Below are positions 1 to 6,216 of a DNA stretch of 9,973 nt, piece after piece; the first letter of the stretch is position 1, and the number at the start of each line of letters is the position of its first letter. The DNA lies in contig JACQEC010000053.1 in the NCBI GenBank assembly GCA_016200765.1, forward strand, positions 1-9,973. Reading direction: 5' to 3'. Source of the DNA: Chloroflexota bacterium. Lineage in GTDB: Bacteria; Chloroflexota; Anaerolineae; JACRMK01. A program made the translations under genes and the position numbers. The notes below the pieces were generated by a model. It was not told the origin of the DNA and made no database searches. It was given only the letters and a program-made list of their open reading frames with translations.

Positions 1-2
1 TA

Positions 3-344
3 CAGGCTAGTAAAGTTGAAGGCGACTACGAAAAGACTAATGCGTGGAAAATTGCCCCTGCTTCCAATAGCATCCATCCCGCAATTTTCCCAAAGGAACT
101 GGCAGCGCGCGTCATTCAGTTTTACTCATTCAAAGGAGACCTCGTATTTGATCCATTTGGCGGCAGTGGAACAGTCGGAGAGATTGCGTTGTCACTTGAT
201 CGTTTCTTCTTCCTCGTTGAAAAAGACGAACAGTATATTAACTACACGCGACAGAGACTGAGTTCGGGCACTTTGTTCTCGCAGGTTCACCCGCGTCTCT
301 ACACGTTTGATCAATTCGAATCTCTGATGCAGAGACAGGATTAG
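3..344 (+). CDS. DNA methyltransferase, C-terminal part (N4-cytosine/N6-adenine type, partial)
   Basis: The start of the gene lies outside the window; 113 codons and a TAG stop are visible in frame 3. The key motif is DPFGGSGT (positions 150-173), the motif I (FxGxG) S-adenosylmethionine-binding loop of amino-methyltransferases. It is preceded by SNSIHPAIFPKEL and followed by FFFLVEKDEQYINYTRQRL, the usual end of this fold. Motif I near the C-terminus indicates the class in which the catalytic DPPY/SPPY motif lies upstream, here out of view, so the base modified cannot be read. The stop is 2 nt before the start of a restriction endonuclease gene, so this is probably the modification half of a type II system, protecting the host DNA. 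If the partner is CfrBI-like, N4-cytosine methylation would be expected from the known family. Base composition is visibly less GC-rich than the genes after 1600. Confidence 0.9.
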   Translation, partial: QASKVEGDYEKTNAWKIAPASNSIHPAIFPKELAARVIQFYSFKGDLVFDPFGGSGTVGEIALSLDRFFFLVEKDEQYINYTRQRLSSGTLFSQVHPRLYTFDQFESLMQRQD

Positions 345-346
345 CG

Positions 347-1324
347 ATGACACTTACAGACGCAGTTGTTAAGAACATCATCCGCAAGCTGCTAACTGGC
401 GAAGACTATCGCGGGGAAATTATCGCGCTGATTGACGCAGAGTTTCTGCAGTATGTGATTGATTTCTTCAGGAGAATAGTTGATGCCAAACTCAAACACA
501 AAAACGTAACTATAGATTGGTACAAGGCGGAGTTGCTAAATCCGGATCTGCCGAAGGAAGATATAGCCATCCATTCCGGCTTAAACATGAAGAGTATTTC
601 CAACATGTATAACTCTGCTACAAAAGAAATCGTGCTTGAGGCATCATTGGAGCACTACGACACGCTTTATCAAGCCATCGAAGATTTATTGGCCCATGAG
701 GGTGTGGATATAACGCTTACCATCAAGTTTCGCGGGGTCAGTGTAGACCTTAACATTAGTGAGAGTCTAATAGTGATTAACACCTTGGCCGTAAAGAGAG
801 CTGCACTTCGAGGTGGACTCTGGAGCACAGCGGGCAAGCAGGTAGAAAAGCCCCTCATGATAACTCTCTGCGCCTTACACCGTGTGCCCAAACGACATTA
901 CTACAAGGTAGGCAAGCTAGGCCATATCCGCGAAGTTGATTTCTACCTCATTGATGGTGACGGTGAATTTCAACGTTGTGAAGTAAAACTAATGGGTAAA
1001 GGCAACCCGGAAAGTGCAGATGCGGTCCTGGCACGCGATAGCAAGGTCTTCGTTGCCGATAAGCTATCCGAGCTTAACAAGAGGCAACTTGAAGATCGGG
1101 GAGTTTTGTGGGTAGAGCTAAGGAACGCGAGTGACTTCAAGCAATTCGAAAGAGTGTTGGGTGCTTTAGAAATCCCCCACAGGCCATTTAAGGGAGATTT
1201 GTTCAAATCTATTGACAAGGTTCTGGAACAGGTCTTTAAAGATAACGAGGATGATACCGGCTTGTCGCTTGTTCGTGAGTCTTCCGAGTATCTGATAGAT
1301 ACTGACGCCGAACCCATCGAATAA
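347..1324 (+). CDS. Type II restriction endonuclease, CfrBI-like
   Basis: This 325-residue protein is probably the cleavage partner of the methyltransferase just upstream. The ATG lies 2 nt after the methyltransferase stop and 6 nt after an AGGA Shine-Dalgarno (337-340), which supports this start and translation from a shared mRNA. A PD-(D/E)xK nuclease core fits residues 168-214: E168 in a helix (VEKPLM), D198 in REVDFYL, then E212-V-K214 in CEVKLMG, with hydrophobic strands around them. From memory the protein resembles the CfrBI family (recognition CCWWGG), especially around VINTLAVKRAALRGGLWSTA and KLMGKGNPESADAVLARDS. That match could not be searched, so the specificity is an inference. 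The last roughly 25 residues are acidic and probably disordered. The known CfrBI system has divergent genes; here they are in tandem, methyltransferase first. GC content is low relative to the rest of the window, suggesting transfer. Confidence 0.8.
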   Translation: MTLTDAVVKNIIRKLLTGEDYRGEIIALIDAEFLQYVIDFFRRIVDAKLKHKNVTIDWYKAELLNPDLPKEDIAIHSGLNMKSISNMYNSATKEIVLEASLEHYDTLYQAIEDLLAHEGVDITLTIKFRGVSVDLNISESLIVINTLAVKRAALRGGLWSTAGKQVEKPLMITLCALHRVPKRHYYKVGKLGHIREVDFYLIDGDGEFQRCEVKLMGKGNPESADAVLARDSKVFVADKLSELNKRQLEDRGVLWVELRNASDFKQFERVLGALEIPHRPFKGDLFKSIDKVLEQVFKDNEDDTGLSLVRESSEYLIDTDAEPIE

Positions 1325-1454
1325 CGGAACATACGCGAAAACAAGCCTGTTTTGGCTTGACAGTGACATGTCTCAGGGAAGTCGTCACTTCATTTTTGGC
1401 CGATTCCGAGATGGCTGATCCTAAACCGATGCTCCTGACGGCATTCCAGCGGCT
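1325..1454. other. Non-coding boundary after the restriction gene, with small inverted repeats
   Basis: There is no convincing gene here. CAAGCC (1342-1347) and GGCTTG (1354-1359) can pair around TGTTTT, and AAAACA (1338-1343) can alternatively pair with TGTTTT (1348-1353). These are mutually exclusive small hairpins and neither is followed by a T-run, so this is at best a weak terminator. GACATGTC (1365-1372) is a perfect palindrome, and AGTGAC (1362-1367) pairs with GTCACT (1384-1389). The stretch could be the edge of a transferred segment or a decayed mobile-element end, but no transposase fragment could be recognised. Confidence 0.4.
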
Positions 1455-1484
1455 TTGACACCTTGCGCCGCTGGGTGCTACAAT
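1455..1484 (+). promoter_or_regulatory. Sigma70-type promoter for the MBL-fhs-folD operon
   Basis: A perfect -35 box TTGACA (1455-1460) is followed after 18 bp by a -10 box TACAAT (1479-1484), with an extended -10 TG at 1476-1477. Transcription would start near 1491. The first gene begins at 1624, leaving a leader of about 130 nt. It is the only strong promoter seen ahead of the operon. Confidence 0.8.
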
Positions 1485-1580
1485 CGCTTGCGGTTTACCC
1501 ATTCCATCGGAGCTAAGACGCTTTCTCTCATATTCATCGTGTAACCTAAATGCCCAACGCTCCTGTCGCGGCCCCCGGTC

Positions 1581-1606
1581 GCTGCGGTTGCGTTCGCGGC
1601 ATTTTT
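1581..1606 (+). terminator. Terminator-like hairpin in the operon leader (possible attenuator)
   Basis: GCTGCG (1581-1586) pairs with CGCGGC (1595-1600), one G-T pair included, around an 8-nt loop, and is followed at once by ATTTTTG with five T. It sits downstream of the predicted transcription start and upstream of the first start codon. It therefore cannot be the end of an upstream gene on that transcript and would act as an attenuator if real. A 31-codon reading frame (1550-1645) with four cysteines runs through the hairpin, but it has no clear ribosome binding site. The stem is short and the regulatory role is an inference. Confidence 0.35.
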
Positions 1607-1623
1607 GTTTGCGTGGTCGCCCT

Positions 1624-2475
1624 ATGCCTCATTACATCTGCGTGACTTGCGGTGTGCAGTTCGTCGAGACGGCGGAGCCGCCGGCTCACTGCCCCATCTG
1701 CGAAGACGAGCGCCAGTACGTCAACTGGAACGGGCAGCAGTGGACAACCCTCGAACAACTGCGCGCCCAGCGTCACAACGTCCTCAAGCCGGTTGAGCCG
1801 GCTTTGACGGGCATCGGCACGGAGCCCTCTTTTGCTATCGGCCAGCGCGCACTGCTCGTTCAGTCGCCGGAAGGCAACGTCCTGTGGGACTGCATCAGCC
1901 TGCTGGACGACGCAACCATCGAGGCCGTGCGGGCGCTGGGCGGCGTCTCGGCCATCGCCATTTCCCACCCGCACTTCTACTCGGCGATGGTTGAGTGGAG
2001 CCGCGCCTTCGATGCGCCCATCTACCTGCACGAGGCCAACCGCGAGTGGGTGATGCGCCCGGACCCCGCCATCGTCTTCTGGCAAGGCGAAACCCATCAG
2101 CTCGGCGCGGGGATAACGCAGATTCGCTGTGGCGGGCACTTTGAGGGCGCGACGGTTCTGCACTGGGCGGCGGGCGCTGGCAGGCGCGGCGCACTGTTGA
2201 CGGGCGATACGATTACGGTGGTGCCCGACCGGCGCTACGTCACGTTCATGTATAGCTACCCCAACCTGATTCCCCTGTCGGCGCCAGCCGTCCGGCGGAT
2301 TGTCAAGGCGGTGGAGCCTTTCGCCTTTGACCGGATTCACGGCGGCTGGTTCGAGCGGGTCGTGGCCGCCGATGCCAAAGCCGCCATTGCGCGCTCCGCG
2401 CAACGCTACATTCGCGCGGTTACCCAAGCTCAACCCGATTGCCGAGATTGCGCGCCCGTACGGCCTGGATGCTGA
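1624..2475 (+). CDS. Rubredoxin-like zinc ribbon / metallo-beta-lactamase-fold protein
   Basis: This is a 283-residue two-domain protein. Residues 1-35 form a four-cysteine knuckle domain (C6-x2-C9 and C23-x2-C26, CVTCG/CPICE) like a rubredoxin or rubrerythrin zinc ribbon. Residues 70-262 follow a metallo-beta-lactamase layout: ISHPHFYSAM (H115, H117), GGHFEG (H172), LLTGDTI (D195) and RIHGGW (H239). The usual HxHxDH signature is degraded: the third and fourth ligand positions are F-Y-S rather than D-H, so activity may differ or be lost. The start at 1624 (MPHYICVTC) is preferred over an upstream TTG at 1588 because it opens directly on the zinc ribbon; no good Shine-Dalgarno is seen. The last roughly 15 residues (after RYIRAV) are proline- and cysteine-rich, lie in the overlap with the fhs gene, and look like read-through past the natural end. 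The substrate is unknown. It is cotranscribed with fhs and folD. Confidence 0.8.
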   Translation: MPHYICVTCGVQFVETAEPPAHCPICEDERQYVNWNGQQWTTLEQLRAQRHNVLKPVEPALTGIGTEPSFAIGQRALLVQSPEGNVLWDCISLLDDATIEAVRALGGVSAIAISHPHFYSAMVEWSRAFDAPIYLHEANREWVMRPDPAIVFWQGETHQLGAGITQIRCGGHFEGATVLHWAAGAGRRGALLTGDTITVVPDRRYVTFMYSYPNLIPLSAPAVRRIVKAVEPFAFDRIHGGWFERVVAADAKAAIARSAQRYIRAVTQAQPDCRDCAPVRPGC

Positions 2476-4087
2476 CGACCTGGATTTCTACGGTAAATAC
2501 AAAGCCAAAGTCCATCTGGATGTGCTGAAGAAGTTGGCCGACCGCCCGCAAGGCAAATACATCGTCGTGACCGCGATTACGCCGACGCCGCTGGGCGAGG
2601 GCAAGACCGTCACGACGGTGGGTTTATCGCAGGCGCTCAAGCATATCGGCAAGAAGGTGGCGACCTGTATCCGCCAGCCGTCCATGGGCCCGACCTTCGG
2701 CATCAAAGGCGGCGCGGCGGGCGGCGGCTACTCGCAGGTGGTGCCGATGGAGGAGTTCAACCTGCACCTGACCGGCGACATCCACGCCGTGTCTATCGCG
2801 CACAACTTGCTCGCCGCGGCCATTGACGCGCACATGTTTCATGGCAACGCCCTGGATATTGACCAGCACGCCCTCACCTGGCAGCGCGTGCTGGACCTGA
2901 ATGACCGCGCCCTGCGCAGTGTGATCGTCGGGCTGGGCGGCAAGGCCAACGGCAAACCCCGCGAGACCGGCTACGACATCGCCGTCGCGTCGGAGGTGAT
3001 GGCCGTGCTGGCGCTGGCGACCGACCTGCAAGACCTGCGGCGGCGGCTGGGGCGGATCGTGATCGGGACGAACTCCAAGGGCAAGGCGGTGACCGCCGAG
3101 GACCTGAAAGCCGCGGGCGCGATGACCGTGCTGTTGAAAGACGCGCTGATGCCCAACATCCTCCAGACGCTGGAGCACAACATCGCCTTCGTCCACTGCG
3201 GGCCGTTTGCCAACATCGCGCACGGCAACAACTCTATCGTCGCCGACCAGATTGCCCTGCGCGCCGCGGATTACGTGGTGACCGAATCCGGCTTCGGCGC
3301 GGACATGGGCATGGAAAAGTTCATGGACATCAAGTGCCGCTACTCCGGCCTGAAGCCGAGCGCGGTGGTGGTCGTGGCCACCCTGCGCGCGCTGAAGATG
3401 CACGGGGGCGCGGGGCGCGTGGTGGCCGGCCGGGCCTTGCCCAAAGAGATCGCCGAGGAGAACATGCCGGCGTTGGAGAAGGGCGCGGCCAACCTGCGCA
3501 AGCAGATACAGAACGCGACGCTGTTTGGCCTGCCGTGCGTGGTCGCGGTCAACCACTTCGCCGGAGATAGCGAGAAGGAGATCGCCTATATCGAGCAGGT
3601 GGCGCGGGAAGCCGGCGCCGAGGGCGCGTTCTTGTCGGATGTGCACTCGCAGGGCGGCGCGGGCGGCGCAGACCTCGCGCGCGCGGTGGTGGCGGCCTGC
3701 GAGAAGCCGAGCGACTTCAATTTCCTCTACCCGCTTGACCGTCCGATTAAGGAGAAGATCGAAACCATCGCCAGCAAGGTCTATGGCGCGGCGCGCGTGG
3801 AGTACCTGCCCGACGCGGAGAAGAAGATCAAGCTCTACACCGATTTGGGCTATGCCAACTTGCCTATCTGCATGGCCAAGACGCACCTATCGCTCTCGCA
3901 CGACCCGAACCTCAAGGGCGCGCCGAGCGGCTTCACCCTGCCCATCCGCGACATCCGCGTCTCGGTCGGCGCGGGCTTCCTCTACCCGCTGTGCGGCGAG
4001 ATGCTGACCATGCCCGGCTTGCCCAGCGAGCCGGCGTTCCAGAAGGTGGACATAGACGAGAACGGGAAGATTGTGGGGCTGTTCTAA
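2372..4087 (+). CDS. fhs: Formate--tetrahydrofolate ligase
   Basis: The enzyme makes 10-formyl-tetrahydrofolate from formate, ATP and tetrahydrofolate in the cytoplasm. It feeds one-carbon biosynthesis, or the methyl branch of the Wood-Ljungdahl pathway where that exists. With the ATG at 2372 it has 571 residues, against about 555-560 usual. The P-loop TPTPLGEGKT is at about 71-80, and both family signatures are present: GIKGGAAGGGY (110-120) and VATLRALKMHGG in the middle. The C-terminus (VDIDENGKIVGLF) is typical. Homology is clear from KLNPIAEIARPYGL onward. The start is uncertain: ATG 2372 or TTG 2387 would place the first 15-20 residues inside the upstream gene in another frame, with unusual sequence and no Shine-Dalgarno. 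The overlap of about 100 nt suggests a deletion or an assembly indel at the junction. folD follows 10 nt later. Confidence 0.95.
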   Translation: MPKPPLRAPRNATFARLPKLNPIAEIARPYGLDADDLDFYGKYKAKVHLDVLKKLADRPQGKYIVVTAITPTPLGEGKTVTTVGLSQALKHIGKKVATCIRQPSMGPTFGIKGGAAGGGYSQVVPMEEFNLHLTGDIHAVSIAHNLLAAAIDAHMFHGNALDIDQHALTWQRVLDLNDRALRSVIVGLGGKANGKPRETGYDIAVASEVMAVLALATDLQDLRRRLGRIVIGTNSKGKAVTAEDLKAAGAMTVLLKDALMPNILQTLEHNIAFVHCGPFANIAHGNNSIVADQIALRAADYVVTESGFGADMGMEKFMDIKCRYSGLKPSAVVVVATLRALKMHGGAGRVVAGRALPKEIAEENMPALEKGAANLRKQIQNATLFGLPCVVAVNHFAGDSEKEIAYIEQVAREAGAEGAFLSDVHSQGGAGGADLARAVVAACEKPSDFNFLYPLDRPIKEKIETIASKVYGAARVEYLPDAEKKIKLYTDLGYANLPICMAKTHLSLSHDPNLKGAPSGFTLPIRDIRVSVGAGFLYPLCGEMLTMPGLPSEPAFQKVDIDENGKIVGLF

Positions 4088-4097
4088 CAGCAAGGCT

Positions 4098-4988
4098 ATG
4101 ACTGCACAAATCATTGACGGCGCCAAAATCGCCGCAGACATTCGCAACCGCGTTAAACAGGAAGCCGCCGACCTGAAAGCCCAGCGCGGCATCGTCCCCG
4201 GCCTCGCCACCGTGCTGGTGGGCGATAACCCCGCTTCGCACGCCTACGTCCGCTCCAAGCGCAAGGCGTGCGCCGAACTCGGGCTCGCATCGTTTGGGCA
4301 CGAGTTGGCGAAGGAGACGACGCAGGCCGAGGTGATCGCGCTGGTACGCCTTCTTAGCGGCGACCCGCAAGTGCATGGGATTCTGGTGCAACTGCCACTG
4401 CCGGCGCATATCAGCGAAGAAGCCGTCTTGAGCGAGGTCGCGCTGGAAAAGGACGTGGACGGGTTCAACCCGATCAACATTGGCAAGCTGGGCATGAAGA
4501 ACCGGATGCCCAGCTTCGCGCCCTGCACACCTTCGGGCGTGATCGAATTGCTCGATCGCTGTGGCGCAAAAATCGAGGGCGCGCACGCCGTGGTGCTGGG
4601 CCGCAGTAACATCGTCGGCCTGCCGGTCTCGCTGTTACTGCTGGGCCGCAACGCCACCGTCACCGTCTGCCACTCGCGCACGCAGGACATCGCCGCCGTG
4701 ACCCGGCAGGCCGACATTCTCGTGGCGGCCATCGGCAAGACCCGCTTCGTCACCGCCGGGATGGTCAAGCCCGGCGCGGTCGTGATTGACGTCGGCATCA
4801 ACGAGGTGCCTGATGCGACGAAGCGATCGGGCAAACGACTGGTGGGCGACGTGGACTTTGACGGCGTGAAGGAAGTCGCGGGCGCCATCACCCCCGTGCC
4901 CGGCGGGGTCGGGCCGATGACGATTGCGATGTTGATGCAGAACACGCTCACGGCGGCCAAAAGCCGCGCAGTAGGAAGTAAGGAGTAG
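4098..4988 (+). CDS. folD: Bifunctional methylenetetrahydrofolate dehydrogenase / methenyltetrahydrofolate cyclohydrolase
   Basis: FolD interconverts 10-formyl-, 5,10-methenyl- and 5,10-methylene-tetrahydrofolate using NADP(H), taking over directly from the ligase encoded upstream. The 296-residue length is normal. Visible landmarks are Y50 and K54 in SHAYVRSKRKAC (the catalytic Tyr/Lys pair), GILVQLPLP (94-102), EKDVDGFNP (117-125), PCTPSGVIELL (142-152), the Rossmann-fold VVLGRSNIVGLPVS (165-178), and the PGGVGPMTIAML signature (268-279). ATG 4098 is chosen over an in-frame upstream ATG (4071) because it gives the usual N-terminus (MTAQIIDGAKIAADIR), has AAGG (4092-4095) before it and lies just after the fhs stop. 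The C-terminal residues AVGSKE and the TAG stop come from a repetitive GTAGGAAGTAAGGA element, so the natural end may have been replaced by repeat insertion. Confidence 0.95.
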   Translation: MTAQIIDGAKIAADIRNRVKQEAADLKAQRGIVPGLATVLVGDNPASHAYVRSKRKACAELGLASFGHELAKETTQAEVIALVRLLSGDPQVHGILVQLPLPAHISEEAVLSEVALEKDVDGFNPINIGKLGMKNRMPSFAPCTPSGVIELLDRCGAKIEGAHAVVLGRSNIVGLPVSLLLLGRNATVTVCHSRTQDIAAVTRQADILVAAIGKTRFVTAGMVKPGAVVIDVGINEVPDATKRSGKRLVGDVDFDGVKEVAGAITPVPGGVGPMTIAMLMQNTLTAAKSRAVGSKE

Positions 4989-5080
4989 GAAGTAAGGGAC
5001 GGCAACGGCGGCACGCGAAGGTCAAGAACCAGCCCTATGGCCTACTCCTTACTCCATACTCCTTACTTCCTACTCCTTAC
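4971..5080. repeat. Purine/pyrimidine short tandem repeats forming a 20-bp perfect inverted repeat
   Basis: The left arm has two tandem copies of a 14-mer, GTAGGAAGTAAGGA (4971-4984) and GTAGGAAGTAAGGG (4985-4998). The right arm (5041-5080) is built from complementary units such as TACTCCTTAC, with a partly matching extra copy. GTAAGGAGTAGGAAGTAAGG (4978-4997) is the exact reverse complement of 5061-5080, leaving a 63-nt spacer that shows no gene. The element overlaps the end of folD and reaches to 9 bp before the next promoter's -10 box. No T-run follows, so it is not a standard terminator, although the RNA could fold into a long hairpin. Similar short tandem repeats occur between genes in Chloroflexota and cyanobacteria (from memory). 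Confidence 0.85.
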
Positions 5081-5085
5081 GCCTG

Positions 5086-5101
5086 TGGTAAAATCCTCTG
5101 C
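5086..5101 (+). promoter_or_regulatory. Extended -10 promoter giving a leaderless mRNA
   Basis: TGG followed by TAAAAT (5089-5094) forms an extended -10 element, and the ATG of the next gene (5102) lies 7 nt after it, where transcription should begin. No convincing -35 box is present; its place is taken by the pyrimidine repeat. No Shine-Dalgarno could fit, so translation is expected to be leaderless. Confidence 0.6.
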
Positions 5102-6211
5102 ATGTCTGACGCCGTGACGCTGATCATTTTCTCCGCGGGGGCGATGTATGACGACGCCGAGCGGCTGGTCACGCAGGCGCGCCACGCGATTACCGCCGAC
5201 GTGGTGGCGCGCGCGCGTCAGGTGAAGGCCATCGAGCGGATCATCGTCGCCACCGATTCGCGGGAGCTGGTCGCGTCGCTGCAGCCGTATGATGTGGCGG
5301 CTGACTACGACGACCCGGCGAAGCCGTTTGCCTTCGGCGCGCGGCTGGCCCAGATCATTGTGCAGTATGATGTCCAGAAGCCGTTTTACATCGGCGGGGG
5401 CGCGGCGGCCTTGCTCAGCGCCGACGAACTGGGCGCGATGGCCGAGCGCCTGCAGGCCGCCGACAACATCCTGATCCCCAACAACCTGTTCTCTTCGGAT
5501 TTTGTGGCTTTTGCGCCGGGGCGCGCGGCGGTCGGCTTGCCGCCGCTGGAGACGGATAATAACCTCGCCTTTCTCCTGCGCTTCCAAGAGCAACTCGCCT
5601 TCACGCCACAGCCGCGCACCGTGGGCACGCAGTTTGACGTGGACACGCCGACCGATGTGCTGTTGCTCGGCTACGGCAAGAACCTCGGCGAGCACACTCG
5701 CCGCTTCTTGAGCGGGGTTACACTGGACACCAGCCACATCGAGCGACTCCTGCCGCACCTGACGCGGCACGAGTCGGAGTTGTGCGTCTATGGGCGGGTG
5801 GCGGCGGAGGTGTGGCTAAGTTTTGAGCGGGACGCGGCGTGCCGCACGCGCCTATTCTCGGAGGAGCGCGGCCTGTTGGCGAGCGGGCGCGAGGCGCGCG
5901 GCGAAGCGCGCTCACTGCTCGGCTTTGTGTTCGACGCTTACGGCATCGAGCGCTCGTTTGCGTTGCTGGGCGAACTCGGCACGGCGGCGCTGATTGATAT
6001 GCGAGTGCTGTTGGCGCACCGGCGGCTGCGCGCCAGCGCGCACGACCGCTTCAACGCCGACCTGCTCCGCCCGGAGCAAATCCACGACCCATGGTTACGC
6101 GAGTTCACGCAAGCGGCCCTGCGCGCGCCGATACCGGTCATCCTCGGCGGGCACTCGCTGGTGTGCGGGGGGCTGTACCTGCTGGTTGAGGCGGCCTGGC
6201 GGGGAAAGTAG
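5102..6211 (+). CDS. Conserved protein of unknown function with a nucleotidyltransferase-like N-terminal half
   Basis: This 369-residue protein has no signal peptide or membrane segment. The first roughly 190 residues read like a Rossmann-type GT-A fold as in MobA/CofC-type nucleotidyltransferases: a strand (VTLIIFSAG, 5-13), then RIIVATDSREL (46-56), PFYIGGGAAALLSADEL (94-110), a strand with NNLFSSDFVAF (127-137), TDNNLA (151-156) and FDVDTPTDVLLL (178-189). The last resembles the DIDTPEDL motif that closes such domains. The canonical N-terminal glycine-rich nucleotide loop (LAGGxxxRMG) is absent. The C-terminal half has notable stretches RLFSEERG, ARSLLGFVFDAYG, DRFNADLL, DPWLREFTQAAL and PVILGGHSLVCGGLYLLVEAAW. 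The last could be a ligand-binding loop. It resembles Chloroflexota proteins of unknown function from memory. The enzymatic role is unproven. Its stop is 5 nt from the stop of the convergent gene. Confidence 0.85.
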   Translation: MSDAVTLIIFSAGAMYDDAERLVTQARHAITADVVARARQVKAIERIIVATDSRELVASLQPYDVAADYDDPAKPFAFGARLAQIIVQYDVQKPFYIGGGAAALLSADELGAMAERLQAADNILIPNNLFSSDFVAFAPGRAAVGLPPLETDNNLAFLLRFQEQLAFTPQPRTVGTQFDVDTPTDVLLLGYGKNLGEHTRRFLSGVTLDTSHIERLLPHLTRHESELCVYGRVAAEVWLSFERDAACRTRLFSEERGLLASGREARGEARSLLGFVFDAYGIERSFALLGELGTAALIDMRVLLAHRRLRASAHDRFNADLLRPEQIHDPWLREFTQAALRAPIPVILGGHSLVCGGLYLLVEAAWRGK

Positions 6212-6216
6212 TTAAA

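Noticed and set aside
16..261. 81-codon frame at the window start
   Set aside because: It overlaps the methyltransferase in another frame; frame 3 carries the DPFGGSGT motif and runs to a stop just before the nuclease gene.
2624..3886. Long minus-strand open frame of 420 codons
   Set aside because: It lies opposite the formate-tetrahydrofolate ligase, is rich in Arg, His and Val as expected from antisense GC-rich codons, and has no recognisable domain.
4971..5080. CRISPR array
   Set aside because: The units are 14 bp, adjacent rather than separated by spacers of even length, and occur in both orientations.
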